Shown one piece after another: positions 55,034-64,000 of a stretch of DNA of 64,000 nucleotides (position 1 is its first letter; each line of letters starts with the position of its first letter). The position numbers and the translations under genes are program-made. The notes beneath the pieces were generated by a model. The model was not told where the DNA came from. It saw only the letters and a program-made list of their open reading frames with translations, and searched no databases. This DNA comes from Streptomyces spinoverrucosus (GTDB taxonomy: Bacteria > Actinomycetota > Actinomycetes > Streptomycetales > Streptomycetaceae), in assembly GCF_006539505.1 (NCBI RefSeq), contig NZ_BJND01000016.1, positions 186,001-250,000 on the forward strand. Direction: 5' to 3'.

Positions 55034-55690
55034 ATGAGCAAGACCACAATCAACGACGTCTCCACCGAGCCCCAGCCGCGTGGCACGGCCGTCGAGCCGC
55101 GTACGGTCGGCGGCAGCCGGGCCTTCGCCCTGCTGTTGGTGATCACGGGCGCGGCAGGACTGCTCGCCGCGTGGGTCATCACGCTCGACAAGTTCAAGAT
55201 CCTCGAAGCCAAGGCCCGTGGCGAGACGTTCACGCCGAGCTGCAGCCTCAACCCGATCGTCTCCTGCGGCAGCGTCATGGAGAGCCCCCAGGCCTCCGCC
55301 TTCGGATTCCCCAATCCGATGCTGGGCCTGGTCACCTACGGCATCGTGATTTGCGTCGGCATGAGCCTGCTCGCCCGGGCCCGCTTCCCGCGCTGGTACT
55401 GGCTCACCTTCAACGCCGGCACACTCTTCGGGGTGATCTTCTGCGCCTGGCTGATGTTCCAGTCGCTGTACCGGATCAACGCGCTGTGCCTGTGGTGCTC
55501 GCTGGCCTGGGTCGCCACGATCGTCATGTTCTGGTACGTGACCTCGTTCAACATCCGCAACGGCTTCCTGCCCGCGCCGGACGGCCTCAAGCGGTTCTTC
55601 GCCGAGTTCACCTGGGTGCTGCCGGTCACGCACGTCGGCATCATCGTCATGCTGATCCTGACCCGCTGGGGCAGCCAGCTCTGGGCCTGA
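55034..55690 (+). CDS. VKOR-family membrane thiol oxidase
   Basis: A 218-residue protein with about five membrane spans. It has the quinone-linked active-site CLWC (C152, C155) and the two loop cysteines C70 and C78 (CSLNPIVSC). Bacterial VKOR homologues reoxidise a DsbA partner to form disulfides in exported proteins; no fused thioredoxin domain here, so a separate extracytoplasmic DsbA is needed (the DsbA-like protein at 12993 lacks a signal peptide). ATG 55034. Confidence 0.9.
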   Translation: MSKTTINDVSTEPQPRGTAVEPRTVGGSRAFALLLVITGAAGLLAAWVITLDKFKILEAKARGETFTPSCSLNPIVSCGSVMESPQASAFGFPNPMLGLVTYGIVICVGMSLLARARFPRWYWLTFNAGTLFGVIFCAWLMFQSLYRINALCLWCSLAWVATIVMFWYVTSFNIRNGFLPAPDGLKRFFAEFTWVLPVTHVGIIVMLILTRWGSQLWA

Positions 55691-55724
55691 GGCCACGCCC
55701 GGCGGCGTTGTCAGTGCCGTGATT

Positions 55725-55730
55725 TAGGGT
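55725..55730 (+). promoter_or_regulatory. Candidate -10 for leaderless rarA mRNA
   Basis: TAGGGT ends 7 bases before the GTG start; no ribosome site is present. Confidence 0.45.
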
Positions 55731-55737
55731 TTCTGGC

Positions 55738-57093
55738 GTGGAGCCCGACCTGTTCACCGCCGCCGCAGAAGAACGCCAGGAGAAGGACCCGACCGCGAGT
55801 CCCCTGGCGGTGCGGATGCGCCCACGCACCCTCGACGAGGTCGTGGGCCAGCAGCACCTGCTGAAACCCGGCTCACCTCTGCGCCGACTGGTCGGCGAGG
55901 GCGCCGGGGGACCGGCGGGCCCGTCCTCGGTGATCCTGTGGGGCCCGCCCGGCACCGGCAAGACGACCCTGGCGTACGTCGTCTCCAAGGCGACCAACAA
56001 GCGGTTCGTGGAGCTGTCCGCGATCACCGCCGGCGTCAAGGAGGTCCGCGCGGTCATCGACGGCGCCCGCCGCGCCACCGGCGGCTTCGGCAAGGAGACC
56101 GTCCTCTTCCTCGACGAGATCCACCGCTTCAGCAAGGCCCAGCAGGACTCTCTCCTGCCCGCCGTCGAGAACCGCTGGGTGACGCTGATCGCGGCCACGA
56201 CCGAGAACCCGTACTTCTCGGTGATCTCCCCCCTGCTCTCCCGCTCCCTGCTGCTGACCCTCGAACCCCTCACGGACGACGACATACGCGGCCTGATCCA
56301 GCGCGCCCTCACCGACGAACGTGGCCTGAACAGCGCGGTCTCCCTCCCCGAGGACACCGAGGCCCACCTTCTGCGGATCGCGGGCGGTGACGCCCGCCGC
56401 GCCCTGACCGCCCTGGAGGCCGCCGCCGGCGCCGCCCTCGACAAGGGCGAGACCGAGGTCGGGCTCACGACGCTGGAGGAGACGGTCGACCGCGCCGCCG
56501 TGAAGTACGACCGCGACGGCGACCAGCACTACGACGTGGCCAGCGCCCTCATCAAGTCGATCCGCGGCTCCGACGTCGACGCCGCGCTGCACTATCTGGC
56601 CCGGATGATCGAGGCCGGCGAGGACCCCCGCTTCATCGCCCGCCGTCTGATGATCTCCGCCAGCGAGGACATCGGCCTCGCCGACCCGAACGCCCTGCCC
56701 ATCGCGGTGGCCGCCGCCCAGGCCGTCGCCATGATCGGCTTCCCCGAGGCCGCCCTCACCCTCAGCCACGCCACCATCGCCCTGGCCCTCGCGCCCAAGT
56801 CCAACGCCGCGACCACCGCGATCGGCGCCGCCCTGGACGACGTACGCAAGGGGTTGGCGGGGCCGGTGCCCGCGCATCTGCGCGACTCGCACTACAAGGG
56901 CGCGAGCAAGCTCGGTCACGGGCAGGGGTACGTCTACCCGCACGACCTGCCCGAGGGCATCGCCGAGCAGCAGTACGCGCCGGACGCCCTCAAGGACCGC
57001 GAGTACTACACCCCGACCCGGCACGGCGCGGAGGCGCGGTACGCGGACGCGGTCGAGTGGACCAGGAGGCACCTCGGGCGAAAGCAGTCCTGA
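55738..57093 (+). CDS. rarA: Replication-associated recombination protein A (MgsA/RarA AAA+ ATPase)
   Basis: A 451-residue clamp-loader-like ATPase acting at stalled forks. Walker [11 protein letters not shown], Walker [10 protein letters not shown], sensor [24 protein letters not shown], and the C-terminal tetramerisation part with [20 protein letters not shown] and [10 protein letters not shown] sequences. GTG start appears leaderless. Confidence 0.93.
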   Translation: MEPDLFTAAAEERQEKDPTASPLAVRMRPRTLDEVVGQQHLLKPGSPLRRLVGEGAGGPAGPSSVILWGPPGTGKTTLAYVVSKATNKRFVELSAITAGVKEVRAVIDGARRATGGFGKETVLFLDEIHRFSKAQQDSLLPAVENRWVTLIAATTENPYFSVISPLLSRSLLLTLEPLTDDDIRGLIQRALTDERGLNSAVSLPEDTEAHLLRIAGGDARRALTALEAAAGAALDKGETEVGLTTLEETVDRAAVKYDRDGDQHYDVASALIKSIRGSDVDAALHYLARMIEAGEDPRFIARRLMISASEDIGLADPNALPIAVAAAQAVAMIGFPEAALTLSHATIALALAPKSNAATTAIGAALDDVRKGLAGPVPAHLRDSHYKGASKLGHGQGYVYPHDLPEGIAEQQYAPDALKDREYYTPTRHGAEARYADAVEWTRRHLGRKQS

Positions 57094-57392
57094 GCCCCCT
57101 GTAGACTTTTCTGCAGTGCTGAGTCCCGTGTCCGACTCCGGTCGGCGCCTCAGGCGGGACATCCAGCCGGATCTTTTGATCCAGGAGCGTCGCGCACCGT
57201 CGTAGGTGTCGCGGGCAGCCCACCACCGCCCGGAATCCCGGGACCGGTCGGTGGGCCGTTCGTGTGCTGCACGTATGTGCCCAGACCAGGGAGCGGCTGC
57301 CCGACGGGTCCCTCATGGACCTGGCGGGAATCCCCGGCTGCGGATGCGACCTCCCCTAACCCTGAGGCAGCCGACAAGGAAAAGGAAAAGAA
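57094..57392 (+). other. Upstream region of rpsD
   Basis: 299 bp without a gene. A possible -10 (TAGACT, 57102-57107) lacks a clear -35; it would leave a leader of over 270 bases, room for S4 autoregulation as in other bacteria, but I see no recognisable structure. The purine-rich AAGGAAAAGG before 57393 is the ribosome site. Confidence 0.35.
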
Positions 57393-58007
57393 GTGGCGAA
57401 CCAGTCCCGCCCCAAGGTCAAGAAGTCGCGTGCCCTCGGCATCGCGCTGACCCCGAAGGCCGTCAAGTACTTCGAGGCCCGTCCGTACCCGCCGGGTGAG
57501 CACGGCCGTGGCCGCAAGCAGAACTCGGACTACAAGGTCCGTCTGCTGGAGAAGCAGCGTCTGCGCGCCCAGTACGACGTGTCCGAGCGCCAGCTCGTCC
57601 GCGCCTACGAGCGTGCCTCCAAGGTTCAGGGCAAGACCGGTGAGGCCCTGATCATCGAGCTCGAGCGCCGTCTCGACGCCCTGGTCCTGCGTTCGGGCAT
57701 CGCCCGCACGATCTACCAGGCCCGTCAGATGGTCGTTCACGGCCACATCGAGGTCAACGGCCAGAAGGTCGACAAGCCGTCCTTCCGCGTCCGCCCGGAC
57801 GACGTCGTGATGGTCCGCGAGCGCAGCCGTGACAAGACGCTCTTCCAGGTCGCCCGCGAGGGTGGCTTCGCCCCCGACGGCGAGACCCCGCGCTACCTCC
57901 AGGTGAACCTCAAGGCCCTGGCGTTCCGCCTGGACCGCGAGCCGAACCGCAAGGAGATCCCGGTGATCTGCGACGAGCAGCTCGTCGTCGAGTACTACGC
58001 CCGCTGA
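57393..58007 (+). CDS. rpsD: 30S ribosomal protein S4
   Basis: Primary 16S rRNA-binding protein, 204 residues. It has [23 protein letters not shown] N-terminal helices and the S4 RNA-binding domain ([25 protein letters not shown] and [17 protein letters not shown]). The N-terminal zinc cysteines of some S4 proteins are absent (C- form). GTG start with strong ribosome site. A stand-alone rpsD outside the alpha operon is the usual Streptomyces arrangement. Confidence 0.97.
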   Translation: MANQSRPKVKKSRALGIALTPKAVKYFEARPYPPGEHGRGRKQNSDYKVRLLEKQRLRAQYDVSERQLVRAYERASKVQGKTGEALIIELERRLDALVLRSGIARTIYQARQMVVHGHIEVNGQKVDKPSFRVRPDDVVMVRERSRDKTLFQVAREGGFAPDGETPRYLQVNLKALAFRLDREPNRKEIPVICDEQLVVEYYAR

Positions 58008-58033
58008 CCCGGACGTAGCACCACCCGCGCAAC

Positions 58034-58079
58034 AGCCCGCCGTCTCCCTGCCCCTTTCGGGTGGGCGAGGCGGCGGGCT
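58034..58079 (+). terminator. Terminator after rpsD
   Basis: A 9-bp perfect outer stem (58034-58042 with 58071-58079) extends inward with mismatches toward a CCCTTTCGGG-type centre; followed by T and G. It starts 27 bases after the stop. Confidence 0.65.
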
Positions 58080-58204
58080 TGCGCATATTCGACCGGGCCG
58101 TAATCCGGTACGGAGCGCAAGCCCCGGCGCGATAGGCTCGGTGCACGACTTTTTCGATGTTCAGGCACGTTCAGGTGCAGGCACGTTTAGGGAGCGGGTG
58201 CGCA

Positions 58205-58639
58205 GTGTCCGGTGGAGAGGTGGCCGGGATCCTGGTGGCCGTCTTCTGGGCGATCCTGGTCTCCTTCCTCGCCGTGGCCCTGGCGAGGCTGGCCCAGACG
58301 CTCAGGGCGACCACCAAGCTGGTGGCGGACGTGACCGACCAGGCCGTCCCACTGCTGGCGGACGCCTCCTCCGCGGTGCGCTCCGCGCAGACCCAGATCG
58401 ACCGGGTCGACGCGATCGCCTCGGACGTCCAGGAGGTCACCTCGAACGCCTCCGCGCTGTCCACGACCGTCGCCTCCACCTTCGGCGGCCCGCTGGTCAA
58501 GGTCGCCGCCTTCGGGTACGGCGTGCGCCGGGCCCTCGGCGGCCGCCGGGAGGACGTGCCCGCGAAGCCGTCGAGGCGTACCGTGATCGTGGGCCGGACA
58601 GTCCCGGCCGCGCGGCGGGTCAAGCGGAAGAAGGACTGA
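58205..58639 (+). CDS. DUF948-type membrane-anchored protein
   Basis: A 144-residue protein with one N-terminal helix (AGILVAVFWAILVSFLAVALARL), a helical Ala/Thr/Val-rich stretch resembling DUF948 proteins (TTKLVADVTDQAVPLLADASSAV) and a basic C-terminus. GTG 58205 is chosen over an upstream ATG (58157). Eight bases before the next gene; the pair precedes alaS in many actinobacteria. Function unknown. Confidence 0.82.
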   Translation: MSGGEVAGILVAVFWAILVSFLAVALARLAQTLRATTKLVADVTDQAVPLLADASSAVRSAQTQIDRVDAIASDVQEVTSNASALSTTVASTFGGPLVKVAAFGYGVRRALGGRREDVPAKPSRRTVIVGRTVPAARRVKRKKD

Positions 58640-58647
58640 GACCAGCG

Positions 58648-58998
58648 ATGTTCCGCCGTACGTTCTGGTTCACCACGGGCGTCGCCGCCGGGGTGTGGGC
58701 CACCACCAAGGTCAACCGCAAGCTGAAGCAGCTGACCCCCGAGAGCCTCGCCGCCACGGCCGCGAACAAGGCGATCGAGGCGGGCCACCGGCTCAAGGAC
58801 CGGGCGGTGGGCTTCGCCCTCGACGTCCGCGCCAACATGGCGCAGCGGGAGGCCGAACTCGAGGACGCGCTGGGCCTGCACGCGGACCCGGAACTGCCCC
58901 CCACGCGGCGTTACGCCGTCATCGAGAACCGCAACAAGCCGAAGACGTACGTCATCGACAACACGACGTACTCGTACAACCGGAATGAGGACCACTGA
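58648..58998 (+). CDS. Small conserved protein upstream of alaS (DUF6167-type)
   Basis: A 116-residue protein: a short N-terminal hydrophobic segment ([16 protein letters not shown]), amphipathic helices ([21 protein letters not shown]) and a C-terminus with [18 protein letters not shown]. Start ATG 58648; stop overlaps alaS at TGATG. Probably acts with the DUF948 neighbour at the membrane, which is inference. Confidence 0.8.
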   Translation: MFRRTFWFTTGVAAGVWATTKVNRKLKQLTPESLAATAANKAIEAGHRLKDRAVGFALDVRANMAQREAELEDALGLHADPELPPTRRYAVIENRNKPKTYVIDNTTYSYNRNEDH

Positions 58999-61670
58999 TG
59001 GAGTCGGCTGAGATCCGCCGTCGCTGGCTGAGCTTCTTCGAGGAGCGCGGGCACACCGTCGTCCCTTCGGCGTCGCTCATCGCGGACGACCCGACTCTGC
59101 TCCTCGTCCCGGCCGGCATGGTGCCCTTCAAGCCCTACTTCCTGGGCGAGGTCAAGCCGCCGTTCCCGCGCGCCACCAGCGTGCAGAAGTGCGTGCGCAC
59201 GCCGGACATCGAGGAGGTCGGCAAGACCACCCGGCACGGCACGTTCTTCCAGATGTGCGGCAACTTCTCCTTCGGCGACTACTTCAAGGAAGGCGCCATC
59301 AAGCTCGCCTGGGAGCTGCTCACCACGCCCCAGGACAAGGGCGGTTACGGCCTCGACCCCGAGCGCCTGTGGATCACCGTCTACAAGGACGACGACGAGG
59401 CCGAACGCATCTGGCACGAGGTCGTCGGTGTGCCCATGGAGCGCATCCAGCGCCTGGGCATGAAGGACAACTTCTGGTCCATGGGCGTCCCCGGCCCCTG
59501 CGGACCCTGCTCCGAGATCAACTACGACCGCGGCCCCGAGTTCGGCGTCGAGGGCGGCCCCGCCGTCAACGACGAGCGGTACGTGGAGATCTGGAACCTC
59601 GTCTTCATGCAGTACGAGCGCGGCGAGGGCATCGGCAAGGACAACTTCGAGATCCTCGGGGACCTGCCGAGCAAGAACATCGACACGGGCCTCGGTATGG
59701 AGCGGCTCGCCATGATTCTGCAGGGCGTGCAGAACATGTACGAGATCGACACCTCCATGGCCGTGATCAAGAAGGCCACCGAGCTGACCGGCGTGGCCTA
59801 CGGCGACGCCCACGACTCGGACGTCTCCCTGCGCGTGGTCACCGACCACATGCGCACCTCCGTGATGCTCATCGGTGACGGCGTCACCCCCGGCAACGAG
59901 GGCCGCGGCTACGTGCTGCGCCGCATCATGCGCCGCGCCATCCGCAACATGCGCCTCCTCGGCGCCACCGGCCCGGTCGTCAAGGACCTGATCGACACGG
60001 TCATCGAGATGATGGGCCAGCAGTACCCCGAGCTCATCACCGACCGCGAGCGCATCGAGAAGGTCGCCGTCGCCGAGGAGAACGCCTTCCTCAAGACGCT
60101 GAAGGCCGGCACCAACATCCTCGACACCGCGGTCAGCGACACCAAGGCCGCCGGTGGCACCGTCCTTCCCGGCGACAAGGCCTTCCTGCTCCACGACACC
60201 TGGGGCTTCCCGATCGACCTCACCCTGGAGATGGCCGCCGAGCAGGGCCTGACCGTGGACGAGGACGGCTTCCGCCGCCTGATGAAGGAGCAGCGGGAGC
60301 GCGCCAAGGCCGACGCCCAGGCCAAGAAGACCGGCCACGCCGGCGTCGGCGCCTACCGCGAGATCGCCGACAGCGCCGGCGAGACCGAATTCATCGGCTA
60401 CACCGACACCGAGGGCGAGTCGACGATCGTCGGCATCCTGGTCGACGGCGCCTCCTCGCCCGCCGCCACCGAGGGCGACGAGGTCGAGATCGTCCTCGAC
60501 CGCACCCCGTTCTACGCCGAAGGCGGCGGCCAGATCGGCGACACCGGCCGGATCAAGGTCGACACCGGCGCCGTCATCGAGATCCGCGACTGCCAGAAGC
60601 CGGTCCCGGGTGTGTACGTCCACAAGGGCGTCGTCCAGGTCGGCGAGGTCACCGTGGGTGCCAAGGCCCACGCCACGATCGACGCCCGCCGCCGCACGGC
60701 CATCGCCCGCGCCCACTCGGCCACCCACCTCACCCACCAGGCCCTGCGTGACGCCCTCGGCCCGACGGCCGCCCAGGCCGGTTCCGAGAATCAGCCCGGC
60801 CGCTTCCGCTTCGACTTCGGCTCCCCGTCCGCCGTCCCGACGGCCGTGATGACCGACGTCGAGCAGAAGATCAACGAGGTGCTCGCCCGCGACCTCGCCG
60901 TGCACGCCGAGGTCATGGGCATCGACGAGGCCAAGAAGCAGGGCGCCATCGCGGAGTTCGGCGAGAAGTACGGCGACCGGGTGCGCGTCGTGACCATCGG
61001 CGACTTCTCCAAGGAGCTGTGCGGCGGCACGCACGTGCACAACACCGCCCAGCTGGGCCTGGTGAAGCTGCTCGGCGAGTCGTCCATCGGCTCCGGTGTA
61101 CGCCGTATCGAGGCCCTGGTCGGCGTGGATGCCTACAACTTCCTCGCCCGCGAGCACACGGTCGTCAACCAGCTCACCGAGCTGCTCAAGGGCCGCCCGG
61201 AGGAGCTGCCGGAGAAGGTCTCCGCCATGCTCGGCAAGCTGAAGGACGCCGAGAAGGAGATCGAGAAGTTCCGCGCCGAGAAGGTGCTCCAGGCCGCCGC
61301 CGGTCTCGCCGAGTCCGCCAAGGACGTACGCGGCGTGGCTCTGGTCACCGGCCAGGTCCCGGACGGCACCACCGCCGACGACCTGCGCAAGCTGGTGCTC
61401 GACGTGCGCGGCCGCATCCAGGGCGGCCGGGCCGCCGTGGTGGCGCTGTTCACGACGGTCAACGGCAAGCCGCTGACGGTCATCGCCACCAACGAGGCCG
61501 CCCGCGAGCGCGGCCTGAAGGCCGGTGACCTGGTCCGTACGGCCGCGAAGACGCTCGGTGGCGGCGGTGGCGGCAAGCCGGACGTCGCCCAGGGCGGTGG
61601 CCAGAACCCGGCCGCGATCGGCGAGGCCGTCGACGCCGTCGAGCGCCTGGTCGCCGATACCGCCAAGTAA
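58998..61670 (+). CDS. alaS: Alanyl-tRNA synthetase
   Basis: Class II synthetase, 890 residues, full length. Catalytic domain with [20 protein letters not shown] and [13 protein letters not shown]; tRNA-recognition middle; editing domain with [12 protein letters not shown] and CGGTHVHNT (zinc-binding); C-Ala domain at the end with a [15 protein letters not shown] tail. Coupled to the upstream small gene and 24 bases from ruvX. Confidence 0.98.
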   Translation: MESAEIRRRWLSFFEERGHTVVPSASLIADDPTLLLVPAGMVPFKPYFLGEVKPPFPRATSVQKCVRTPDIEEVGKTTRHGTFFQMCGNFSFGDYFKEGAIKLAWELLTTPQDKGGYGLDPERLWITVYKDDDEAERIWHEVVGVPMERIQRLGMKDNFWSMGVPGPCGPCSEINYDRGPEFGVEGGPAVNDERYVEIWNLVFMQYERGEGIGKDNFEILGDLPSKNIDTGLGMERLAMILQGVQNMYEIDTSMAVIKKATELTGVAYGDAHDSDVSLRVVTDHMRTSVMLIGDGVTPGNEGRGYVLRRIMRRAIRNMRLLGATGPVVKDLIDTVIEMMGQQYPELITDRERIEKVAVAEENAFLKTLKAGTNILDTAVSDTKAAGGTVLPGDKAFLLHDTWGFPIDLTLEMAAEQGLTVDEDGFRRLMKEQRERAKADAQAKKTGHAGVGAYREIADSAGETEFIGYTDTEGESTIVGILVDGASSPAATEGDEVEIVLDRTPFYAEGGGQIGDTGRIKVDTGAVIEIRDCQKPVPGVYVHKGVVQVGEVTVGAKAHATIDARRRTAIARAHSATHLTHQALRDALGPTAAQAGSENQPGRFRFDFGSPSAVPTAVMTDVEQKINEVLARDLAVHAEVMGIDEAKKQGAIAEFGEKYGDRVRVVTIGDFSKELCGGTHVHNTAQLGLVKLLGESSIGSGVRRIEALVGVDAYNFLAREHTVVNQLTELLKGRPEELPEKVSAMLGKLKDAEKEIEKFRAEKVLQAAAGLAESAKDVRGVALVTGQVPDGTTADDLRKLVLDVRGRIQGGRAAVVALFTTVNGKPLTVIATNEAARERGLKAGDLVRTAAKTLGGGGGGKPDVAQGGGQNPAAIGEAVDAVERLVADTAK

Positions 61671-61694
61671 GACAAGTAAGAAACGGCCGAAAAC

Positions 61695-62159
61695 ATGCGC
61701 AGAGGACGTCGACTCGCGATCGACGTCGGGGACGCCCGCATCGGGGTCGCCTCGTGCGACCCCGACGGGATCCTCGCCACGCCCGTCGAGACGGTCCCCG
61801 GGCGGGACATCCCGGCAGCGCACCGTCGGCTGAAGCAGCTCGTCGAGGAGTACGAGCCGATCGAGGTCGTCGTCGGCCTGCCTCGCTCTCTCAAGGGGGG
61901 CGAGGGCCCGGCCGCGGTCAAGGTCCGCGGCTTCGCCCAGGAGCTGGCCAAGGGCATCGCCCCGGTCCCGGTCCGGCTCGTGGACGAGCGGATGACGACC
62001 GTCACCGCCGGACAAAGCCTTCGGGCTTCCGGGATGAAATCCAAGAAGGGCCGCTCGGTCATCGATCAGGCCGCCGCTGTCATCATCCTGCAGCAGGCGC
62101 TGGAATCCGAACGGGTGTCAGGCAAAGCACCCGGCGAGGGCGTCGAAGTGGTCATCTGA
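61695..62159 (+). CDS. ruvX: Holliday junction resolvase-like RNase YqgF/RuvX
   Basis: A 154-residue RNase H-fold protein with GRRLAIDVGDARIGVA at the start, VVGLPRSLKGGEGPAA, and VRLVDERMTTVTAGQ. Implicated in pre-16S rRNA 5' end processing; resolvase activity is debated. The alaS-ruvX-mltG-aroE order is standard. Confidence 0.95.
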   Translation: MRRGRRLAIDVGDARIGVASCDPDGILATPVETVPGRDIPAAHRRLKQLVEEYEPIEVVVGLPRSLKGGEGPAAVKVRGFAQELAKGIAPVPVRLVDERMTTVTAGQSLRASGMKSKKGRSVIDQAAAVIILQQALESERVSGKAPGEGVEVVI

Positions 62160-62281
62160 TCGCGATACGGTAACGTTCCGCGCGATGCGGCAGCATTCGA
62201 ACGGCCGCCGCACAGCAAGAGGCGGGACGGGAGCCGAGCCGGGAAGCCACGCGACCGCCGCCTCGCGGCTCTAGGGGATCG

Positions 62282-63967
62282 ATGACTGAGTATGGCCGGG
62301 GCCAAGGCTCCGAACCGTGGCATCCGGAGGACCCGTTGTACGGGGACGGCGGATGGGGAGGACAGCAGGCCCAGCCTGGCCAGCAGTCCCCCTACGGCGG
62401 CCAGCCGCAGCACCATCCAGAGCAGCCGCAGCAGCCGCAGTACGGCGACTGGGGCACCGGCGAGCACCCCGGATACGGTCAGGCGCAGCAGCAGTACCAG
62501 CAGCAGTACGACCAGCAGCAGTACGACCAGCAGCAATACGCCGGACAGGCGCAGCAGACGTACGACACCCAGCAGCAGTACGACACCGGCACCTGGGCCA
62601 CCGGCCCGCAGCCGCACCTGCCGTACACCGGCGACCCGACGGACCCGTACCCCCAGCAGACGGCTGCCTTCGGCGGGGAACAGCCCGACCTCTACGGCAC
62701 GCCCGACGCCTATCCGCCGCCCGAGCCGCCCAGCCGCCGGCGTGCCGAGCCGGAACCCAAGACCGACTGGGATCCGGGCCCCGACCAGGGCGAGCACGCC
62801 TTCTTCTCGGGCGAGGGCGATGACGACGACGAGCCGGGGGACCGGCGCGGACGCGGTGAGCGGCGGGGCCGCGGCGGCAAGAGCAAGAAGAGCCGCAACG
62901 GATGCGCCTGCCTGGTGGTGGCCCTGGTCTTCGGCGGCGGCCTGGCCGGGGTCGGCTACTTCGGCTACCAGTTCTACCAGGATCGTTTCGGCGCGGCCCC
63001 GGACTACGCGGGCGACGGCACGAGCGAGCAGGTGACCGTCGAGGTCCCCAAGGGGGCGAGCGGAGCCGAGATCGGCCGCCGGCTGAAGGCGGCCGGTGTC
63101 GTCAAGAGCGTCGACGCGTTCGTGGCCGCGCAGTCGCAGAACCCCGACGGGGACTCGATCCAGGCCGGCGCCTATCTGCTGAAGAAGCAGATGTCCGCCG
63201 CGAGCGCCGTCGAGATGATGCTCGACCCGAAGAGCCAGAACAACGTGATGGTCACTCCGGGCCAGCGCAACGTGGCCGTCTACAACAAGATCGACGAGAA
63301 GCTCGGCCTGGAGTCCGGCACCACCAGGGACGTCGCCGAGAAGCAGTACAAGAGCCTCGGTCTGCCCAGCTGGGCGAACAACAACGGCGACATCAAGGAC
63401 CCGCTGGAAGGATTCCTCTACCCGGGCACCTATCCCGCGGCCAAGGGCATGAAGCCCGAGGCGGTCCTCAAGGAAATGGTCACCCAGGCCAACCGGCAGT
63501 ACGCCCAGTACGACCTCGCCGCCAAGGCCGAAGCGCTGGACCTGGAGAACCCGCTGCAGGTCATCACGGTCGCCAGCCTCGTCCAGGCCGAGGGCAAGAC
63601 GGAGGACGACTTCCGCAAGATGGCCGAGGTGGTCTACAACCGCCTCTCGTCCGACAACACGGAGACCAACCAGCTGCTCCAGTTCGACTCGACCTTCAAC
63701 TACCTGAAGGGCGAGAGCAACATCGACATCGGTGCGGACGAGATCAACAGCAACCAGGACCCGTACAACACCTACACCAACAAGGGCCTGCCTCCCGGCC
63801 CGATCGGCAATCCCGGTGACGAGGCACTGAAGGCCACGCTGAACCCGACGGACGACGGCTGGATGTACTTCGTCGCCACGGACGGCAAGCACAGGACCGA
63901 GTTCGCCAAGACGATCGAGGAACACCAGAGGCTGGTCGACGAGTTCAACGCGTCGAGGGACAACTGA
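62282..63967 (+). CDS. mltG: Endolytic murein transglycosylase MltG
   Basis: Membrane enzyme that cleaves nascent peptidoglycan and may terminate glycan chains. 561 residues. The cytoplasmic N-terminus of about 200 residues is Gln/Tyr/Gly/Pro-rich with QQYDQQQYDQQQY repeats (about 68-103), then acidic/basic. One membrane span lies at about 207-230 (CLVVALVFGGGLAGVGYFGY). The YceG domain (about 240-555) has LEGFLYPGTY and the catalytic Glu in SLVQAEGKTEDDF (E437). ATG 62282; overlaps aroE by one base. Confidence 0.95.
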   Translation: MTEYGRGQGSEPWHPEDPLYGDGGWGGQQAQPGQQSPYGGQPQHHPEQPQQPQYGDWGTGEHPGYGQAQQQYQQQYDQQQYDQQQYAGQAQQTYDTQQQYDTGTWATGPQPHLPYTGDPTDPYPQQTAAFGGEQPDLYGTPDAYPPPEPPSRRRAEPEPKTDWDPGPDQGEHAFFSGEGDDDDEPGDRRGRGERRGRGGKSKKSRNGCACLVVALVFGGGLAGVGYFGYQFYQDRFGAAPDYAGDGTSEQVTVEVPKGASGAEIGRRLKAAGVVKSVDAFVAAQSQNPDGDSIQAGAYLLKKQMSAASAVEMMLDPKSQNNVMVTPGQRNVAVYNKIDEKLGLESGTTRDVAEKQYKSLGLPSWANNNGDIKDPLEGFLYPGTYPAAKGMKPEAVLKEMVTQANRQYAQYDLAAKAEALDLENPLQVITVASLVQAEGKTEDDFRKMAEVVYNRLSSDNTETNQLLQFDSTFNYLKGESNIDIGADEINSNQDPYNTYTNKGLPPGPIGNPGDEALKATLNPTDDGWMYFVATDGKHRTEFAKTIEEHQRLVDEFNASRDN

Positions 63968-64000
63968 TGCCCGTATCTCGAAGGGCCGCAGTACTCGGCT
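63967..64000 (+). CDS. aroE: Shikimate dehydrogenase, 5' fragment
   Basis: Only the first 11 codons are in the window (MPVSRRAAVLG). The RRAAVLG start and the position after mltG match actinobacterial AroE, which reduces 3-dehydroshikimate. The start overlaps the mltG stop at TGATG. Confidence 0.7.
   Translation, partial: MPVSRRAAVLG

Noticed and set aside
58911..62015. A 1034-codon minus-strand open frame over alaS
   Set aside because: Shadow of alaS; its composition (Asp/Gly/Leu/Val runs) mirrors the reverse complement of alaS codons.

Overview
The window is a stretch of linear-chromosome core from a Streptomyces species. The evidence is very high GC with near-saturated G/C third codon positions, an ssgB sporulation gene, several probable leaderless starts, and a gene order I know from S. 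coelicolor (thrS, pgsA, pimA, pdxST, ruvCAB, secDF, apt, rel, hisS, rpsD, alaS, mltG, aroE). Most of that order is also shared with Mycobacterium. No rRNA, CRISPR array, intact transposase or antibiotic biosynthetic cluster was seen.

Layout. 1-9.4 kb: a 5'-truncated BluB-CobT fusion and a siroheme/cobalamin methyltransferase, a TrmH/SpoU rRNA methyltransferase, a membrane-anchored Ser/Thr kinase, small orphan proteins, an APH-fold phosphotransferase and a Zn-ribbon protein. 9.4-10 kb: a minus-strand tRNA operon Gly-Cys-Val-Val-Val with its promoter. 10-16.6 kb: pabB-like and pabC-like folate genes, a GNAT protein, a DsbA-like protein, small membrane proteins, a CGNR regulator, a 100-bp MITE-like inverted repeat, ssgB and a PGPGW membrane protein. 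16.7-24.6 kb: two identical tRNA-Val(CAC) genes bracket a carbohydrate cassette (lipoprotein binding protein, two permeases, YesL-like protein, Tat-exported exo-rhamnogalacturonan-lyase-like enzyme) plus a SRPBCC protein. The cassette has a clear promoter and LacI-type operators. 24.6-27.3 kb: an exonuclease and a DUF4365 (PD-(D/E)XK-like) gene overlapping an unknown partner.

27.4-64 kb is housekeeping: thrS; a K+ channel; a HIT hydrolase; an EF-G-like GTPase; the PI/PIM lipid operon (pgsA-patA-pimA); PLP synthase (pdxST); yebC; Holliday-junction genes ruvCAB; the preprotein translocase accessory genes yajC-secD-secF; apt; the (p)ppGpp enzyme rel; a DUF349 protein; a secreted cyclophilin; a metallo-beta-lactamase-fold hydrolase with hisS; a VKOR-type thiol oxidase; rarA; rpsD; and alaS-ruvX-mltG with the first codons of aroE.

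Many neighbours are translationally coupled (ATGA, GTGA or TGATG overlaps), and strong GC-rich hairpins separate transcription units. The least explained parts are the repetitive N-terminus of the BluB-CobT fusion, the tRNA-bracketed sugar cassette, the DUF4365 gene pair and the MITE-like element. Gene names rest on motifs read by eye; no database search was possible.
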